DNA of 64,000 nucleotides, from positions 62,001-126,000 of the forward strand of contig NZ_AMSF01000037.1 of NCBI RefSeq assembly GCF_000334915.1, read 5' to 3'. A model generated the notes under the pieces. That model searched no databases. It saw only the letters and a program-made list of their open reading frames with translations, and was not told where the DNA came from. Of this stretch, positions 15,572-26,035 are shown in pieces (positions within the stretch are counted from its first letter, which is position 1; every line of letters begins with the position of its first letter). Origin of the DNA: Dyella ginsengisoli LA-4 (lineage in GTDB: Bacteria > Pseudomonadota > Gammaproteobacteria > Xanthomonadales > Rhodanobacteraceae). Position numbers and translations under genes: made by a program.

Positions 15572-17476
15572 TCAGGCGGCGCCGTCCAGCACTGCCCCCT
15601 GCGCAATCAGCTCGCACACGGCACGCACGTCGCCATCCATCGCACGGTCACGGTGCATGAAGGCGATCCGCCCGCGCAGGCGCTCGTATGCACGGCGGAC
15701 GGCGTTGCCGGCATGGTAGTCGCCGACCTCGGCCAGTGCGCTGGTGAGGGCCTGCACCTCGGCGACGAACTGCGCGTAGTGCGGGCTATCCTCGCGCGGT
15801 GCGTTGGTGACCTTGGCGGCCAGCGCGCGCCAGTCCCCGCGTGCGGCCAGGCGGCGCGCGGCGTTGAGCATTTCCTGGCGGTAGTCCAGCGCCTGCGCGG
15901 CGGTGTACAGCTCCAGCGCCAGCACGTGGCCGAGGTCCTCGCACATCTCCAGCACGTGGCGCGCCTCGTTGGCGCCCATCGACACGTGATCTTCGGCGTT
16001 GGCACTGGTCGGCACCGAGTACACGCTGGCCGGATGGGCCCGCGTAGCCAGGTCGTTGACCAGCGCCGCGGCGGTGTACTGCACGATCATGAAACCGGAA
16101 TCGGTGGCGTCCTCGTTGCCGGTGAGGAAGGCCGGCAGGCCGTCGTTGGTGGCCGGGTCGACCAGCTTGTTGAGCCGCCGCTCGGAGATCGATGCCAGCA
16201 CCGGGATCGCCGCCTTCACGTAGCTCATCGCCAGCGCCAGCGGCATGCCGTGGAAGTGGCCGGCGGAGATCACCTGTTCCTCGATGAACTGCGCCTCGTC
16301 GTTGTCCGGGAAGATCAGCGGATTGTCGGTGACCGCGTTCAGCTCGATGTCGAACACGCGGCAGGCCTGGGCCCAGGCGTCGCGCACCGCGCCATGCACC
16401 TGCGGCATGCAGCGCAGGCAGTAGGCATCCTGCGGCTGGTGCTTCTTGCCGCCCTTGAACGGCAGGAAGCGGCTGTAGAACGCCTCGCGGCCGTGGCGCT
16501 GGTTGGCCGGCACCCATTCCCAGCCGATGTCGAAGCTGAGCGCCTGGTCTTCCGGCGTGCTCCATGCATCGGACGTCCACTGCCGGAAGCGCGGCACCAG
16601 GTGGTAGGGAATGTCGACCAGGGTCGAGCCCTCCAGCAGCTCGCGCACGCGGGCGGCGGTTTCCACCTGGCCCGGATGCGGACGCAGCGCGTGGACTTCC
16701 TCGCGCAACGCGCCGCTGCGGCCGGCGAAGGCGTCCAGCGTCATCGCGGCGGCGAGGTCGGCGGTGTCGAGCAGCCGCTCCAGCGTGTCCAGCGCCAGCG
16801 CGCCGGTGGCCAGCATCTGCGCGGTGCCGTTGTTCAGCGCCAGCCCTTCCTTGAACGACAGCCGGATCGGTTCCAGCCCGGCGCGCTTCAGCGCTTCGGC
16901 GCCCGGCATGCGCTCGCCACGATAGAACGCCTCACCGCCGCCGAGCAGCACGATCGCCAGGTGCGACAACGGCGCCAGGTCGCCACTGGCGCCGACCGAG
17001 CCCTTCTCCGGCACCACCGGCACGATACCGGCGTTGAGCATGGCGGTGAGTGCTTCCAGCGTGGACACGCGGATGCCGGAATGGCCGCGCATCAGGGTGT
17101 TGATGCGGATCACCAGCATCGCCCGCACCACGTCCTCGGCGAACGGCTTACCGACGCACACCGCGTGGGTGATGATCAGGTTGTGCTGCAGTTCGTCCAG
17201 CAGCGTGCCTTCCGGCTGGTGCGGATTGCCGCCGGGCAGTTCGTCGCGCAGGCGATGGGCGCCCAGCAGCTTGTCGGCGTTGGAGCCGAAGCCGGTAGTG
17301 ACGCCGTAGGTCGGCTCGCCGCAGCTCACCTTCTCGGCGAGGAAATCCGCCGCGCGCTGCACCCGGGCCAGCTGGGCCGGATCCAGCCGGACCGATGCAC
17401 CACCGCGCGCCGCGGCCACCAGCTGCTTGCGGGTCAGGCTGGAGCCGTCCAGCGTGATGAAATCCTGCGAAGTCAC
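15572..17476 (-). CDS. Long aromatic amino acid ammonia-lyase of the HAL/PAL/TAL family
   Basis: The family removes ammonia from His, Phe or Tyr using an MIO group formed from an Ala-Ser-Gly triad. The triad is present in GSVGASGDLAPLSH (residues 163-165), with the catalytic Tyr loop TYGVTTGFG near 57-64. At the substrate-selectivity position this protein has Thr-His (LIITHAV). That is closest to the Ser-His of histidine lyases rather than the Phe-Leu or His-Leu of PAL/TAL. Length is 634 aa against about 510 for HutH. The extra sequence is an internal segment rich in Trp and aromatics (IGWEWVPANQRHGREAF region) and a helical tail. No hutU, hutI or hutG is nearby. The start is a GTG at 17476 behind AGGGAGAA. 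Substrate is uncertain. Confidence 0.8.
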   Translation of the reverse strand: MTSQDFITLDGSSLTRKQLVAAARGGASVRLDPAQLARVQRAADFLAEKVSCGEPTYGVTTGFGSNADKLLGAHRLRDELPGGNPHQPEGTLLDELQHNLIITHAVCVGKPFAEDVVRAMLVIRINTLMRGHSGIRVSTLEALTAMLNAGIVPVVPEKGSVGASGDLAPLSHLAIVLLGGGEAFYRGERMPGAEALKRAGLEPIRLSFKEGLALNNGTAQMLATGALALDTLERLLDTADLAAAMTLDAFAGRSGALREEVHALRPHPGQVETAARVRELLEGSTLVDIPYHLVPRFRQWTSDAWSTPEDQALSFDIGWEWVPANQRHGREAFYSRFLPFKGGKKHQPQDAYCLRCMPQVHGAVRDAWAQACRVFDIELNAVTDNPLIFPDNDEAQFIEEQVISAGHFHGMPLALAMSYVKAAIPVLASISERRLNKLVDPATNDGLPAFLTGNEDATDSGFMIVQYTAAALVNDLATRAHPASVYSVPTSANAEDHVSMGANEARHVLEMCEDLGHVLALELYTAAQALDYRQEMLNAARRLAARGDWRALAAKVTNAPREDSPHYAQFVAEVQALTSALAEVGDYHAGNAVRRAYERLRGRIAFMHRDRAMDGDVRAVCELIAQGAVLDGAA

Positions 17477-17657
17477 TCGTTTCTCCCTGGGATCGACACG
17501 CGCCGAGGGCGCGGGGTCGTCGGATGGTGGGGCGCGACATGCGCCGACACCGGATGTGAAAAGCCGCCGCGCGAACCGCCTGGGGCGGCCGCAACGACGG
17601 CGCATGCTCGGGGCTGCGACGGTGACGGGCAAGCTGCGCCGCGCCATCGCAGGAACA

Positions 17658-19043
17658 TCAGCCCATGACGGCCGCCTGTTCCAGTTCCACCCGCAGCGTC
17701 TTGATCAGCTCGCTGCGCGCCACCTCGAACTGGTCCTCGCGGCGCAGGTCCTTCACCGTCACCACGCCCTTGGCCAGTTCGTCCTCGCCCAGCACCACCA
17801 CGAAGCGGATGCCGGCGCGGTCGGCGTACTTGAACTGCTTGCCGAGCTTGCCGGCCTCCAGCACCACCTCGGTGGCGATGCCGGCACTGCGCAGCTCGCT
17901 GGCCAGCGCCAGATAGGCCGGCAGCTGAGCCTCGTCCATCTGGGTCACCAGCACATCGACCGTGCTCTGCGCGGTGTTGACCAGGCCGGCGTCGCGCAGC
18001 TGCCAGTACAGGCGGGTCAGGCCGATCGAGATGCCCACGCCCGGCAGGTGCGACTTGGTGTACTGGCCGGCCAGGTTCTCGTAGCGGCCGCCGGAGCAGA
18101 TCGAGCCGATCTGCGGATGGTCGTTGAGCGTGGTCTCGTAGACGGTGCCGGTGTAGTAGTCCAGGCCGCGCGCGATCGACAGGTTCAACGCGTAGTGCGT
18201 CTCCGGCACGCCGAAGGCGTGGATCAGACCCAGCACCTCCTTCAGCTCCGCACGCCCCTGCTCCATCGCCTCGGGGCCGGCGCCCAGCGCGTCGAGCTTG
18301 TCGTAGGCGTCCTGCAGCGAGGTGGAGCGCACCTGCACGAAATCGAGGATCTGCTGCGCGACCTCGGCACTCAGGCCGAAGGTCTCGCCGGTCAGCGTGT
18401 CGCGCACGTAGTCGGCGCCGCGCTTGTCCAGCTTGTCCACCTCGCGCAGCACCAGCATCTGCTGCTCGGCATCGGCGATGCCCAGCTTCTCGAAGAAGCC
18501 GCGCATCAGCTTGCGGTTGTTGAGCTGGATGGTGAACGGGCCGATGTCCAGCTCGCGGAACACGCTGTAAATCACCGCCGGCAGCTCGGCGTCGTAGCGG
18601 ATCGACAGGCTGTCCTTGCCGATCACGTCGATGTCGCACTGGTAGAACTCGCGGAAACGGCCGCGCTGGGCGCGTTCGCCGCGGTACACGCGCTGCATCT
18701 GGTAGCGGCGGAACGGGAAGCTCAGCTCGCGCTCGTGCTCGGCCACGTAGCGGGCCAGCGGCACGGTGAGGTCGAAGCGCAGCGCCAGCTCGGGCACGCC
18801 GTCGGAGTCCTTCTCGGCATTCAGCGCGCCGGTGGACTGCACGAAGTACACCTGGCGCTCGGTCTCGCCGCCGGTCTTGGTCAGCAGCACGTCGGAGTAC
18901 TCGATCACCGGCGTTTCCACCGGCAGGAAGCCGAAGCGCTCGTAGTTGCGGCGGATCGTGTCGAGCATGCGCTGGAACGCGATCTGGTCGAGCGGCAACA
19001 GCTCGAGCACGCCGGGCATGGTGCGGGCCGGGGTAAGCGCCAT
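17658..19043 (-). CDS. hisS: Histidyl-tRNA synthetase
   Basis: This is a 461-aa class II aminoacyl-tRNA synthetase that charges tRNA-His in the cytoplasm. Motif 2 is visible as [19 protein letters not shown] and the histidine-specific signature as [13 protein letters not shown]. The C-terminal anticodon-binding domain follows from about residue 350 ([11 protein letters not shown]). Length is slightly longer than the roughly 425-aa E. coli enzyme. The ATG at 19043 follows directly after a short leader downstream of tRNA-Pro on the opposite strand; the promoter must lie in 19044-19194. Confidence 0.96.
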   Translation of the reverse strand: MALTPARTMPGVLELLPLDQIAFQRMLDTIRRNYERFGFLPVETPVIEYSDVLLTKTGGETERQVYFVQSTGALNAEKDSDGVPELALRFDLTVPLARYVAEHERELSFPFRRYQMQRVYRGERAQRGRFREFYQCDIDVIGKDSLSIRYDAELPAVIYSVFRELDIGPFTIQLNNRKLMRGFFEKLGIADAEQQMLVLREVDKLDKRGADYVRDTLTGETFGLSAEVAQQILDFVQVRSTSLQDAYDKLDALGAGPEAMEQGRAELKEVLGLIHAFGVPETHYALNLSIARGLDYYTGTVYETTLNDHPQIGSICSGGRYENLAGQYTKSHLPGVGISIGLTRLYWQLRDAGLVNTAQSTVDVLVTQMDEAQLPAYLALASELRSAGIATEVVLEAGKLGKQFKYADRAGIRFVVVLGEDELAKGVVTVKDLRREDQFEVARSELIKTLRVELEQAAVMG

Positions 19044-19194
19044 GGAATCCTCTGCTTGACGGGGTGGAACGCCGCGAAACGGCAGCCCTTAAGATTAGCA
19101 GATGGCAGTCCATGCCCGACCGCCCGGGGAGCATCGAAATGTCGCGCCCCCTGTTGCCAAGGTCGGGGACGGTCGCTAGAATGCGCGGCTCCCA

Positions 19195-19271
<77 letters not shown>

Positions 19272-19281
19272 AAATTCGACG

Positions 19282-19309
19282 AAAAAGCCGGCCCCGCGCC
19301 GGCTTTTTT
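19282..19309 (+). terminator. Rho-independent terminator after tRNA-Pro
   Basis: An 11-bp stem, AAAAAGCCGGC paired with GCCGGCTTTTT around a CCCGC loop, is followed by a T run on the plus strand. The A run on the other side lets it also stop the converging minus-strand transcript of 19317-19589 or traffic toward it. Confidence 0.85.
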
Positions 19310-19316
19310 GTGGCCG

Positions 19317-19589
19317 TCATTCCGCCGTGGTCGGATCGATGATGGCGTGGACCGGGGTCACCTTGTTGGCGGGAAAGCCGCCCCGGCTGGCGTGCTCGCG
19401 CACGGTGGCTTCGTCCGGGGCGATGTAGACGCAATACACCTTGTCGTCGGTGACATAGCTGTGCACCCACTGGATGCGCGGCCCCATCGCGTCGAGCACG
19501 CCGCAGGAGGTCTGCGAAATGCCTTTCAGCTGCTCCGGCGTGAGCGCGCCGGCACCAGGAATGTCGCGTTCGATCAGGAATTTCGGCAT
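19317..19589 (-). CDS. DUF4242 family small protein
   Basis: This 90-aa ferredoxin-like alpha/beta protein begins PKFLIERDIPGAG and ends PVHAIIDPTTAE, matching the DUF4242 family, some members of which bind nickel. It has one conserved-looking pair, HSYVTDDKVYCVYIAP, in the central beta strands. No signal peptide. It follows the SRPBCC gene by 27 bp on the same strand, so the two are probably co-transcribed. Physiological role unknown. Confidence 0.75.
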   Translation of the reverse strand: MPKFLIERDIPGAGALTPEQLKGISQTSCGVLDAMGPRIQWVHSYVTDDKVYCVYIAPDEATVREHASRGGFPANKVTPVHAIIDPTTAE

Positions 19590-19616
19590 GGCGATGTCTC
19601 CTCGGTGATGGCAGGC

Positions 19617-20036
19617 CTACACGGCATGCAACCGTCGCAACCCGTCGAAACCCATGCGGTAGATCGCGGCGACGGCGTCGCGGGCCTGCTCCTCGCCGGC
19701 CCCGTACGGATCGAAGGTGGCGGACCAGCTGACGCGGCAGCGATCGCCGTCGATCGCGTCCACCCGCACCGTACTGACATAGTCGGCCACCGGCAGCGGG
19801 GAATCGACGATGGTGTAGCGCAGCGCGCGGTCCTGCGGGCAGGCCAGCACCAGGCGTTCATGCACCAGGCCTCCTCCACGCAGGTGGAGCAGACGCTCCA
19901 CGCTGCCCCCGTTGCGCTGCAGTTCGCAACGCTCGACCAGATCGAGGTAACGATCGGCAGCGCCGAAATCGCCCAGCGTCTTCCAGACGACGTCCGCGGG
20001 CACGTTCAGTTCGGCAGCTTCGGACACACTCAGCAT
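19617..20036 (-). CDS. SRPBCC (START-like) ligand-binding protein
   Basis: This 139-aa protein has the helix-grip START fold pattern typical of polyketide cyclase/MxaD-like SRPBCC proteins. An N-terminal strand (EAAELNVPADVVWKTLGDF) is followed by antiparallel strands and a final long helix (DAVAAIYRMGFDGLRRL). Such proteins bind hydrophobic small molecules; the ligand is unknown. ATG at 20036. It is likely co-transcribed with the downstream DUF4242 gene. Confidence 0.8.
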   Translation of the reverse strand: MLSVSEAAELNVPADVVWKTLGDFGAADRYLDLVERCELQRNGGSVERLLHLRGGGLVHERLVLACPQDRALRYTIVDSPLPVADYVSTVRVDAIDGDRCRVSWSATFDPYGAGEEQARDAVAAIYRMGFDGLRRLHAV

Positions 20037-20156
20037 GGCAGCTCCTCCGGCAGGGATCGGCTGTCGCGGCGGAATCGCGATCCGGCGATTCCGGCAGCGA
20101 CCCGACCGACCCTACCCGCCTGCCGTCTCCGGAGAAAGGTGCAGCGCAGCGCCCGT

Positions 20157-20963
20157 TCAGGCGTTCGCCAGTTCCAGCAGGCGATCCATTTCCCCGGCAT
20201 CGAAGCCGGCGCGCAGTCGCGCCTCGTGGTTGAACGGCCCGCGCAGGCCGGGACCCATGTACTGCTGCAGCAGCGCGATGAATGTGTCGCGTGGCTCCAG
20301 CCCGTCGCGTGCGCAGCACCACCGGAACCAGCGCGTACCGGCGGCCACATGGGCCACTTCCTCGCGCAGGATCACTTCGAGGATCGCGATGGTCCGCGTG
20401 TCTCCGACGGTGGTCAGCCGCTCGATGATGCCTGGCGTCACGTCCAGTCCCCGCGCCTCCAGCACCCGCGGCACCAGCGCCATGCGGGCGATATCGTGAT
20501 GGGCGGTCTTCTCGGCCATCTCCCACAGGCCGTTGTGCGCGTCGAAGTCGCCATAGGCATGGTCGAGCTTGGCCAGCCGTTCGGTCAGCAGGGCGAAGTG
20601 CCGTGCCTCGTCGTGCGCGCAACTGGCCCAGTCGCGGTAGTACTCGTCCGGCATGCCGCGGAAACGGTAGACCGCGTCCCAGGCCAGGTTGATCGCATTG
20701 AATTCGATATGCGCCACCGCGTGGACCAGCGCGGCGCGGCCGGCCGGCGTCCCCAGGCCACGCTGCGGCACCTGGCGGGCCGGCACCAGTCGGGGACGCA
20801 GCGGACGGCCCGGCGCACCGATCGGCCCCGGTGGCGGCGAGCCCGCATCCGGCCCGAGCTCCCCGGCCAGAAGGGCCTGCCAGGTTTCATGGGTGAGGCG
20901 CAGCTTCTCGACCGGGTCGGCGGCGTCCAGGCAGGTCTTGGCGGCGGCGTGCAGATCGTTCAT
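20157..20963 (-). CDS. DUF455 family ferritin-like protein
   Basis: This 268-aa protein belongs to DUF455, a ferritin-like four-helix-bundle family. Its metal-ligand motifs are visible: HIEFNAINLAWD, CAHDEARHFALL and EVILREEVAHVAAG (ExxH-type pairs), consistent with a di-metal centre. The N-terminal part before about residue 60 is Pro/Gly rich. Function is unknown, possibly an oxidoreductase or rRNA/tRNA hydroxylase-like activity. The adjacent divergent gene at 21032 leaves a 68-bp shared promoter region. Confidence 0.8.
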   Translation of the reverse strand: MNDLHAAAKTCLDAADPVEKLRLTHETWQALLAGELGPDAGSPPPGPIGAPGRPLRPRLVPARQVPQRGLGTPAGRAALVHAVAHIEFNAINLAWDAVYRFRGMPDEYYRDWASCAHDEARHFALLTERLAKLDHAYGDFDAHNGLWEMAEKTAHHDIARMALVPRVLEARGLDVTPGIIERLTTVGDTRTIAILEVILREEVAHVAAGTRWFRWCCARDGLEPRDTFIALLQQYMGPGLRGPFNHEARLRAGFDAGEMDRLLELANA

Positions 20964-21031
20964 CGTGGCAAGTCTAGATCGTCGCCGGCCGTAGCCGGCC
21001 AGACATGCCCCCCAACCCCGGAGATATTCGC

Positions 21032-21421
21032 ATGGATCGCCTGGACACCATCGAGATCAAGGCTTTCGTTCCCGCCCGCGACTACGCGCTGTCGCGGCGT
21101 TTCTACGCCGATGTCGGCTTCGAGGAAAAATCCGAGGGCGATGGCGTCGCCTACTTCGCGGCCGGCGACTGCAGCTTCCTGTTGCAGGACTTTCACCATC
21201 CCGACCTGGCCGGCAACTTCGTCATGCACCTGCTGGTTGCCGATGTCGATGCCTGGCACCGGTACCTGTGCGAACGGGGCATCGCCGAGCGCTACGGTAT
21301 CCGCCTGGACGCACCGGCCGATCGGCCCTGGCGGATGCGCGATTTCTGCCTGACCGACCCTTCCGGCGTGCTCTGGCGCATCGCCCAGAACATCGGCGGA
21401 CGGCCGCTCGCGGACGGCTGA
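21032..21421 (+). CDS. VOC (glyoxalase/bleomycin-resistance) superfamily protein
   Basis: This 129-aa protein with the paired beta-alpha-beta-beta-beta units of the vicinal-oxygen-chelate fold includes IEIKAFVPARDYALSRRFYADVGF and FCLTDPSGVLWRIAQN. The latter is the typical C-terminal metal-strand region, here with the Glu/His ligand replaced by Arg. The activity may therefore be binding rather than catalysis. The ATG at 21032 has a CCGGAGAT ribosome site; an earlier in-frame ATG at 21005 lacks one. It converges on purF. Confidence 0.78.
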   Translation: MDRLDTIEIKAFVPARDYALSRRFYADVGFEEKSEGDGVAYFAAGDCSFLLQDFHHPDLAGNFVMHLLVADVDAWHRYLCERGIAERYGIRLDAPADRPWRMRDFCLTDPSGVLWRIAQNIGGRPLADG

Positions 21422-21442
21422 ACCGTCCGCGGGTCCCCAGGC

Positions 21443-22918
<1,476 letters not shown>

Positions 22919-22948
22919 GATGTTGGGTGCCTGCGTGGGGTGTTGCGA

Positions 22949-23623
22949 TTACGGATGCGAAGGTGCGCCGGCCGGAGCCACCGCGGGAGAAGACGTCGCC
23001 GGAGCAGGCGATGTGGGTGCGGCGAGCGGTCCGCGCAAGGTTGCGGCCTGCGCGTCGAGCAGGCGCCGCATGCCGGAGAGATCGGCACCGTCCGCACCGG
23101 CCTTTAGCCGGGACAGGCTGTCGCTCACCTCTGGCGAAGGATGCAGATAGCGCCCGGTGCTGGCCGGCAGGTGCTGACCCACGGCGATCGCCACGCCCTG
23201 GAACTGCGGCAACAACAGCGACTGGTGCCACCAGGGCTCGCGTACCACGGCGGTGAAACCGAGCAGGAACACCATCAACGCGACCAGCAGCACGCCGCGG
23301 GCAAAACCGAACAGCACGCCCAGCGCGCGATCCGGCCCGGACAGACCGGCGCCGACCACCAGCCGGTGGAAGATCGCATTGACCAGCGCGCCGATGATCA
23401 GCATGCCGACGATGCACAAGCCATAGCCGGCCATCAGACGCAGTTCGGGCGTGTGGATGCTGTGGTCGAAATAGCCCGCGACGGTCGGACCGAACGCCCA
23501 GGCGACCCAGATCGAGCCGATCCAGATCGCCAGCGACAGGACCTCCGCCACCAGCCCGCGCCACAGGCCGATCAGCACCGAAATGGCGATCACCGCGGCG
23601 ATGACGTAATCGGCCCAGTTCAT
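22949..23623 (-). CDS. cvpA: CvpA family membrane protein
   Basis: This is a 224-aa inner-membrane protein with about four hydrophobic segments in the first 160 residues (starting MNWADYVIAAVIAISVLIGLWRG). The cytoplasmic tail is Ala/Pro rich. In E. coli CvpA is needed for colicin V production and for bile-salt tolerance; it sits immediately before purF there as here. The tail is longer than in E. coli (about 162 aa total there). Confidence 0.9.
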   Translation of the reverse strand: MNWADYVIAAVIAISVLIGLWRGLVAEVLSLAIWIGSIWVAWAFGPTVAGYFDHSIHTPELRLMAGYGLCIVGMLIIGALVNAIFHRLVVGAGLSGPDRALGVLFGFARGVLLVALMVFLLGFTAVVREPWWHQSLLLPQFQGVAIAVGQHLPASTGRYLHPSPEVSDSLSRLKAGADGADLSGMRRLLDAQAATLRGPLAAPTSPAPATSSPAVAPAGAPSHP

Positions 23624-23651
23624 CCTGCGGTCACTCCGTTACGACTGCTGC

Positions 23652-24656
23652 TCAGGGGACGCTGACGACGTTGCCGGACAGGCCAAGCTTGGACTTGATC
23701 TGCTCGCGCACGCGCATCGCATCGTCCCGCTGGGTCTGCGGCCCGGCGCGCACGCGCCAGAGTTTCTTGCCGCCCACGACGACCGAGTCGACGAAGCCAT
23801 CGAAGCCGTTCGCACGCAGCTTGTCGCGCAGGGCGATCGCGTCGGACTGGCCGCTCATCGCGGCGACCTGCACCGCCCAGCCGCCGGCCCGGCTGGCCTT
23901 GGCCGGCGCGCTGGCCGGCGCGTCGCCGGCCGGGGTGCTGGCGCTGCTCTCGAGCTTTGCCGGCACGCCGGCGATGCTCTGGGTGATCTTCAGTCGCGCA
24001 CTCTCGGCCGCGGTGCGCGAGGGGAACGGACCGGCCTCCACCGCGGTGAGCGTCTTGCCGCCCTGGTGGATGGCATGGCTGCGCACCGGATAGCCCAGCG
24101 CGCGCACCTTCTGCATCAGGCTGGCTGCGCCACTGCTGGAGGCGTAAGCGCTGAGGTTGAGCGTGTAGCTGCCGCGCGCGGCCGCAGCCGCTGGCAGCGC
24201 CGGTTCCGGAGTGGGCGCCGGCTTGCTGACCGGAGTGCTGGGCGGTGCCTTTGCCGGAGCGCTGCCAGCCTTGGGGGCCTGCGGCTGCGGCTGGATCACC
24301 GGCTGGCTGGCGGCGGGCGTCGCTGGAGGAGGCGTGGTCGTTGCGGCGCCAGCGGCACCGGTCTCGACGTCGGTCGGACGGTGCGACGGGATGTCGACCG
24401 TGGCGAGCTGGTCACTGCTGCCGTTGCCGGCGGCAGGGATGACGGTTGCGCCCGTGCTGGCCGGAATCGCCGGTGCGGAAGCGTCGGGGTTCAGGCTCAT
24501 CGTGCGGGTCTGCAGATCGCGATCCGGTGCCGGCGGAATCGCCAGGCTCACCGACTGGTCGCCCGGTGCCGCCGGCGGATGGCTCGGGAAGAACATCGGG
24601 ACGATGAGGACCAGCAGCGCGATGAGAACGGCAGCTCCCAGCAGGCGAGTTTTCAA
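23652..24656 (-). CDS. dedD: DedD-like SPOR-domain cell-division protein
   Basis: This 334-aa protein has one N-terminal membrane anchor (LLGAAVLIALLVLIVPMFF, about residues 5-23). A long Ala/Pro-rich periplasmic linker follows, then two SPOR-like units: GSYTLNLSAYASSS-type at about 152-225 and GGWAVQVAAMSGQSDA-type at about 255-334. SPOR domains bind denuded septal peptidoglycan; DedD helps constriction in E. coli, where it also lies between folC and cvpA. The first unit is more divergent, so a double-SPOR layout is likely but not certain. ATG at 24656; it follows folC by 89 bp. Confidence 0.88.
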   Translation of the reverse strand: MKTRLLGAAVLIALLVLIVPMFFPSHPPAAPGDQSVSLAIPPAPDRDLQTRTMSLNPDASAPAIPASTGATVIPAAGNGSSDQLATVDIPSHRPTDVETGAAGAATTTPPPATPAASQPVIQPQPQAPKAGSAPAKAPPSTPVSKPAPTPEPALPAAAAARGSYTLNLSAYASSSGAASLMQKVRALGYPVRSHAIHQGGKTLTAVEAGPFPSRTAAESARLKITQSIAGVPAKLESSASTPAGDAPASAPAKASRAGGWAVQVAAMSGQSDAIALRDKLRANGFDGFVDSVVVGGKKLWRVRAGPQTQRDDAMRVREQIKSKLGLSGNVVSVP

Positions 24657-24745
24657 GACGGGCTCCAGGGGTGGCGGGCGCGGCGCGAAGCGGCGGAATT
24701 ATACCCGGCGTACCCCTGCCGCCGGAAACCGCCGGGGGGCCGCGT

Positions 24746-26035
24746 TCAGGCGCGATGCGCTGCGAGCACCGCCGAGGCGACGAAAAACGAACCGAACGCA
24801 AGGATCGTCTCGCCGGGAAGCGCGGCTGCGCGTGCCGCGTCCAGCGCCTCGGCCACGCCGGGATGCAGGTCGAACCGGGCCTCCGGCCGGCCGGCAGCCA
24901 AGGCCTCGGCCAGGGCGTGTGCCGGCAGGCCGCGCGGCGTGTCGCGATCCAACCCGGCCAGGTGCCAGTGGTCGATACGTGCCCCCAGCGCGACGATCAC
25001 GCCGGCCACGTCCTTGTCCGACAGTGCGCCGAACACCGCGTGCACCCGCCCGTGCGGCACGGCATCGAGCCACTGCGCCAGCGCGCGCGCAGCCTGGGGG
25101 TTGTGGCCCACGTCCACATACAGCGCCGGATCGCCCCCCAGCGCCTGCAGCCGTGCCGACACCGAGACGCTGCGCAGCGCCGAGGCCACCGCATGCTCCG
25201 GGTGATCTCCCAGCAACCCGTGACCCAGCGCATGCAGGGTGGCGATCGCCGTGGCGGCGTTGGCGTACTGCACCGGTGCGGCGAGCGCCGGGTCGGGCAG
25301 CGTCATCGCCGTGCCGTCGCGGTGGACCCAGCTCCAGCCGGATGACAGGTGCTCCACCCGGAAATCGACGCCGGCGCGAACCACCTGCGCTCCGATGGCA
25401 TGCAGCGCATCGAGCAGGCCGACCGGCGGCTCGACCTCGCCCACCACGGCGGGATGGCCGCTGCGGGCAATACCGGCCTTTTCCCGTCCGATGCTGTCGC
25501 GGTCCGACCCCAGCCAGTCCATGTGGTCCAGATCCACCGTGGTGATCGCCACCACGTCGGCATCGACGATGTTCACCGCGTCGAGCCGCCCACCCAGGCC
25601 CACCTCCAGCACCGCCACGTCCAGGTCGGCGCGGGCGAAGAGGTCCAGCGCGGCGAGGGTGCCGAACTCGAAATAGGTCAGCGGGATCGGCGCACCCGGC
25701 CCCTGCGTGCGCGCCGCCTCGATGCGCTCGAACGCGGCCACCAGCGACGCGTCGTCCACGTCGGTGCCGTCGATGCGTACGCGCTCGTTGTAGGCGAGCA
25801 GATGCGGCGAGGTGAAACAGCCCACCCGCCGACCGGCCTGGCGCAGCATCGCCTCGAGCAGGGCCACGGTGGAGCCCTTGCCGTTGGTGCCGCCGACGGT
25901 GACCACGTGGCGCGCCGGCCGCGGCGCGCCCATCCGCTGCCAGACCGCGCGCACGCGCTCCAGACCCAGCTCGATGGCGCGGGGATTGACCTGTTCCTGG
26001 TAGCTCAGCCAGTCGGCGAGGGTTCGGGTGTTCAC
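24746..26035 (-). CDS. folC: Folylpolyglutamate / dihydrofolate synthase
   Basis: This 429-aa Mur-ligase-family enzyme adds glutamate to folates and makes dihydrofolate from dihydropteroate. The P-loop is VTVGGTNGKGSTV (near residue 45), followed by TSPHL and ERVRIDG. The chosen start is the GTG at 26035, whose last two bases overlap the nitrilase stop (GTGA). Longer frames upstream run through the nitrilase gene and are rejected. It is part of the purF operon. Confidence 0.95.
   Translation of the reverse strand: MNTRTLADWLSYQEQVNPRAIELGLERVRAVWQRMGAPRPARHVVTVGGTNGKGSTVALLEAMLRQAGRRVGCFTSPHLLAYNERVRIDGTDVDDASLVAAFERIEAARTQGPGAPIPLTYFEFGTLAALDLFARADLDVAVLEVGLGGRLDAVNIVDADVVAITTVDLDHMDWLGSDRDSIGREKAGIARSGHPAVVGEVEPPVGLLDALHAIGAQVVRAGVDFRVEHLSSGWSWVHRDGTAMTLPDPALAAPVQYANAATAIATLHALGHGLLGDHPEHAVASALRSVSVSARLQALGGDPALYVDVGHNPQAARALAQWLDAVPHGRVHAVFGALSDKDVAGVIVALGARIDHWHLAGLDRDTPRGLPAHALAEALAAGRPEARFDLHPGVAEALDAARAAALPGETILAFGSFFVASAVLAAHRA

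Noticed and set aside
15266-17668. Long plus-strand frame of about 800 codons
   Set aside because: It is antisense to the ammonia-lyase gene and rich in Gly/Arg/His as expected for a high-GC shadow; no family match.
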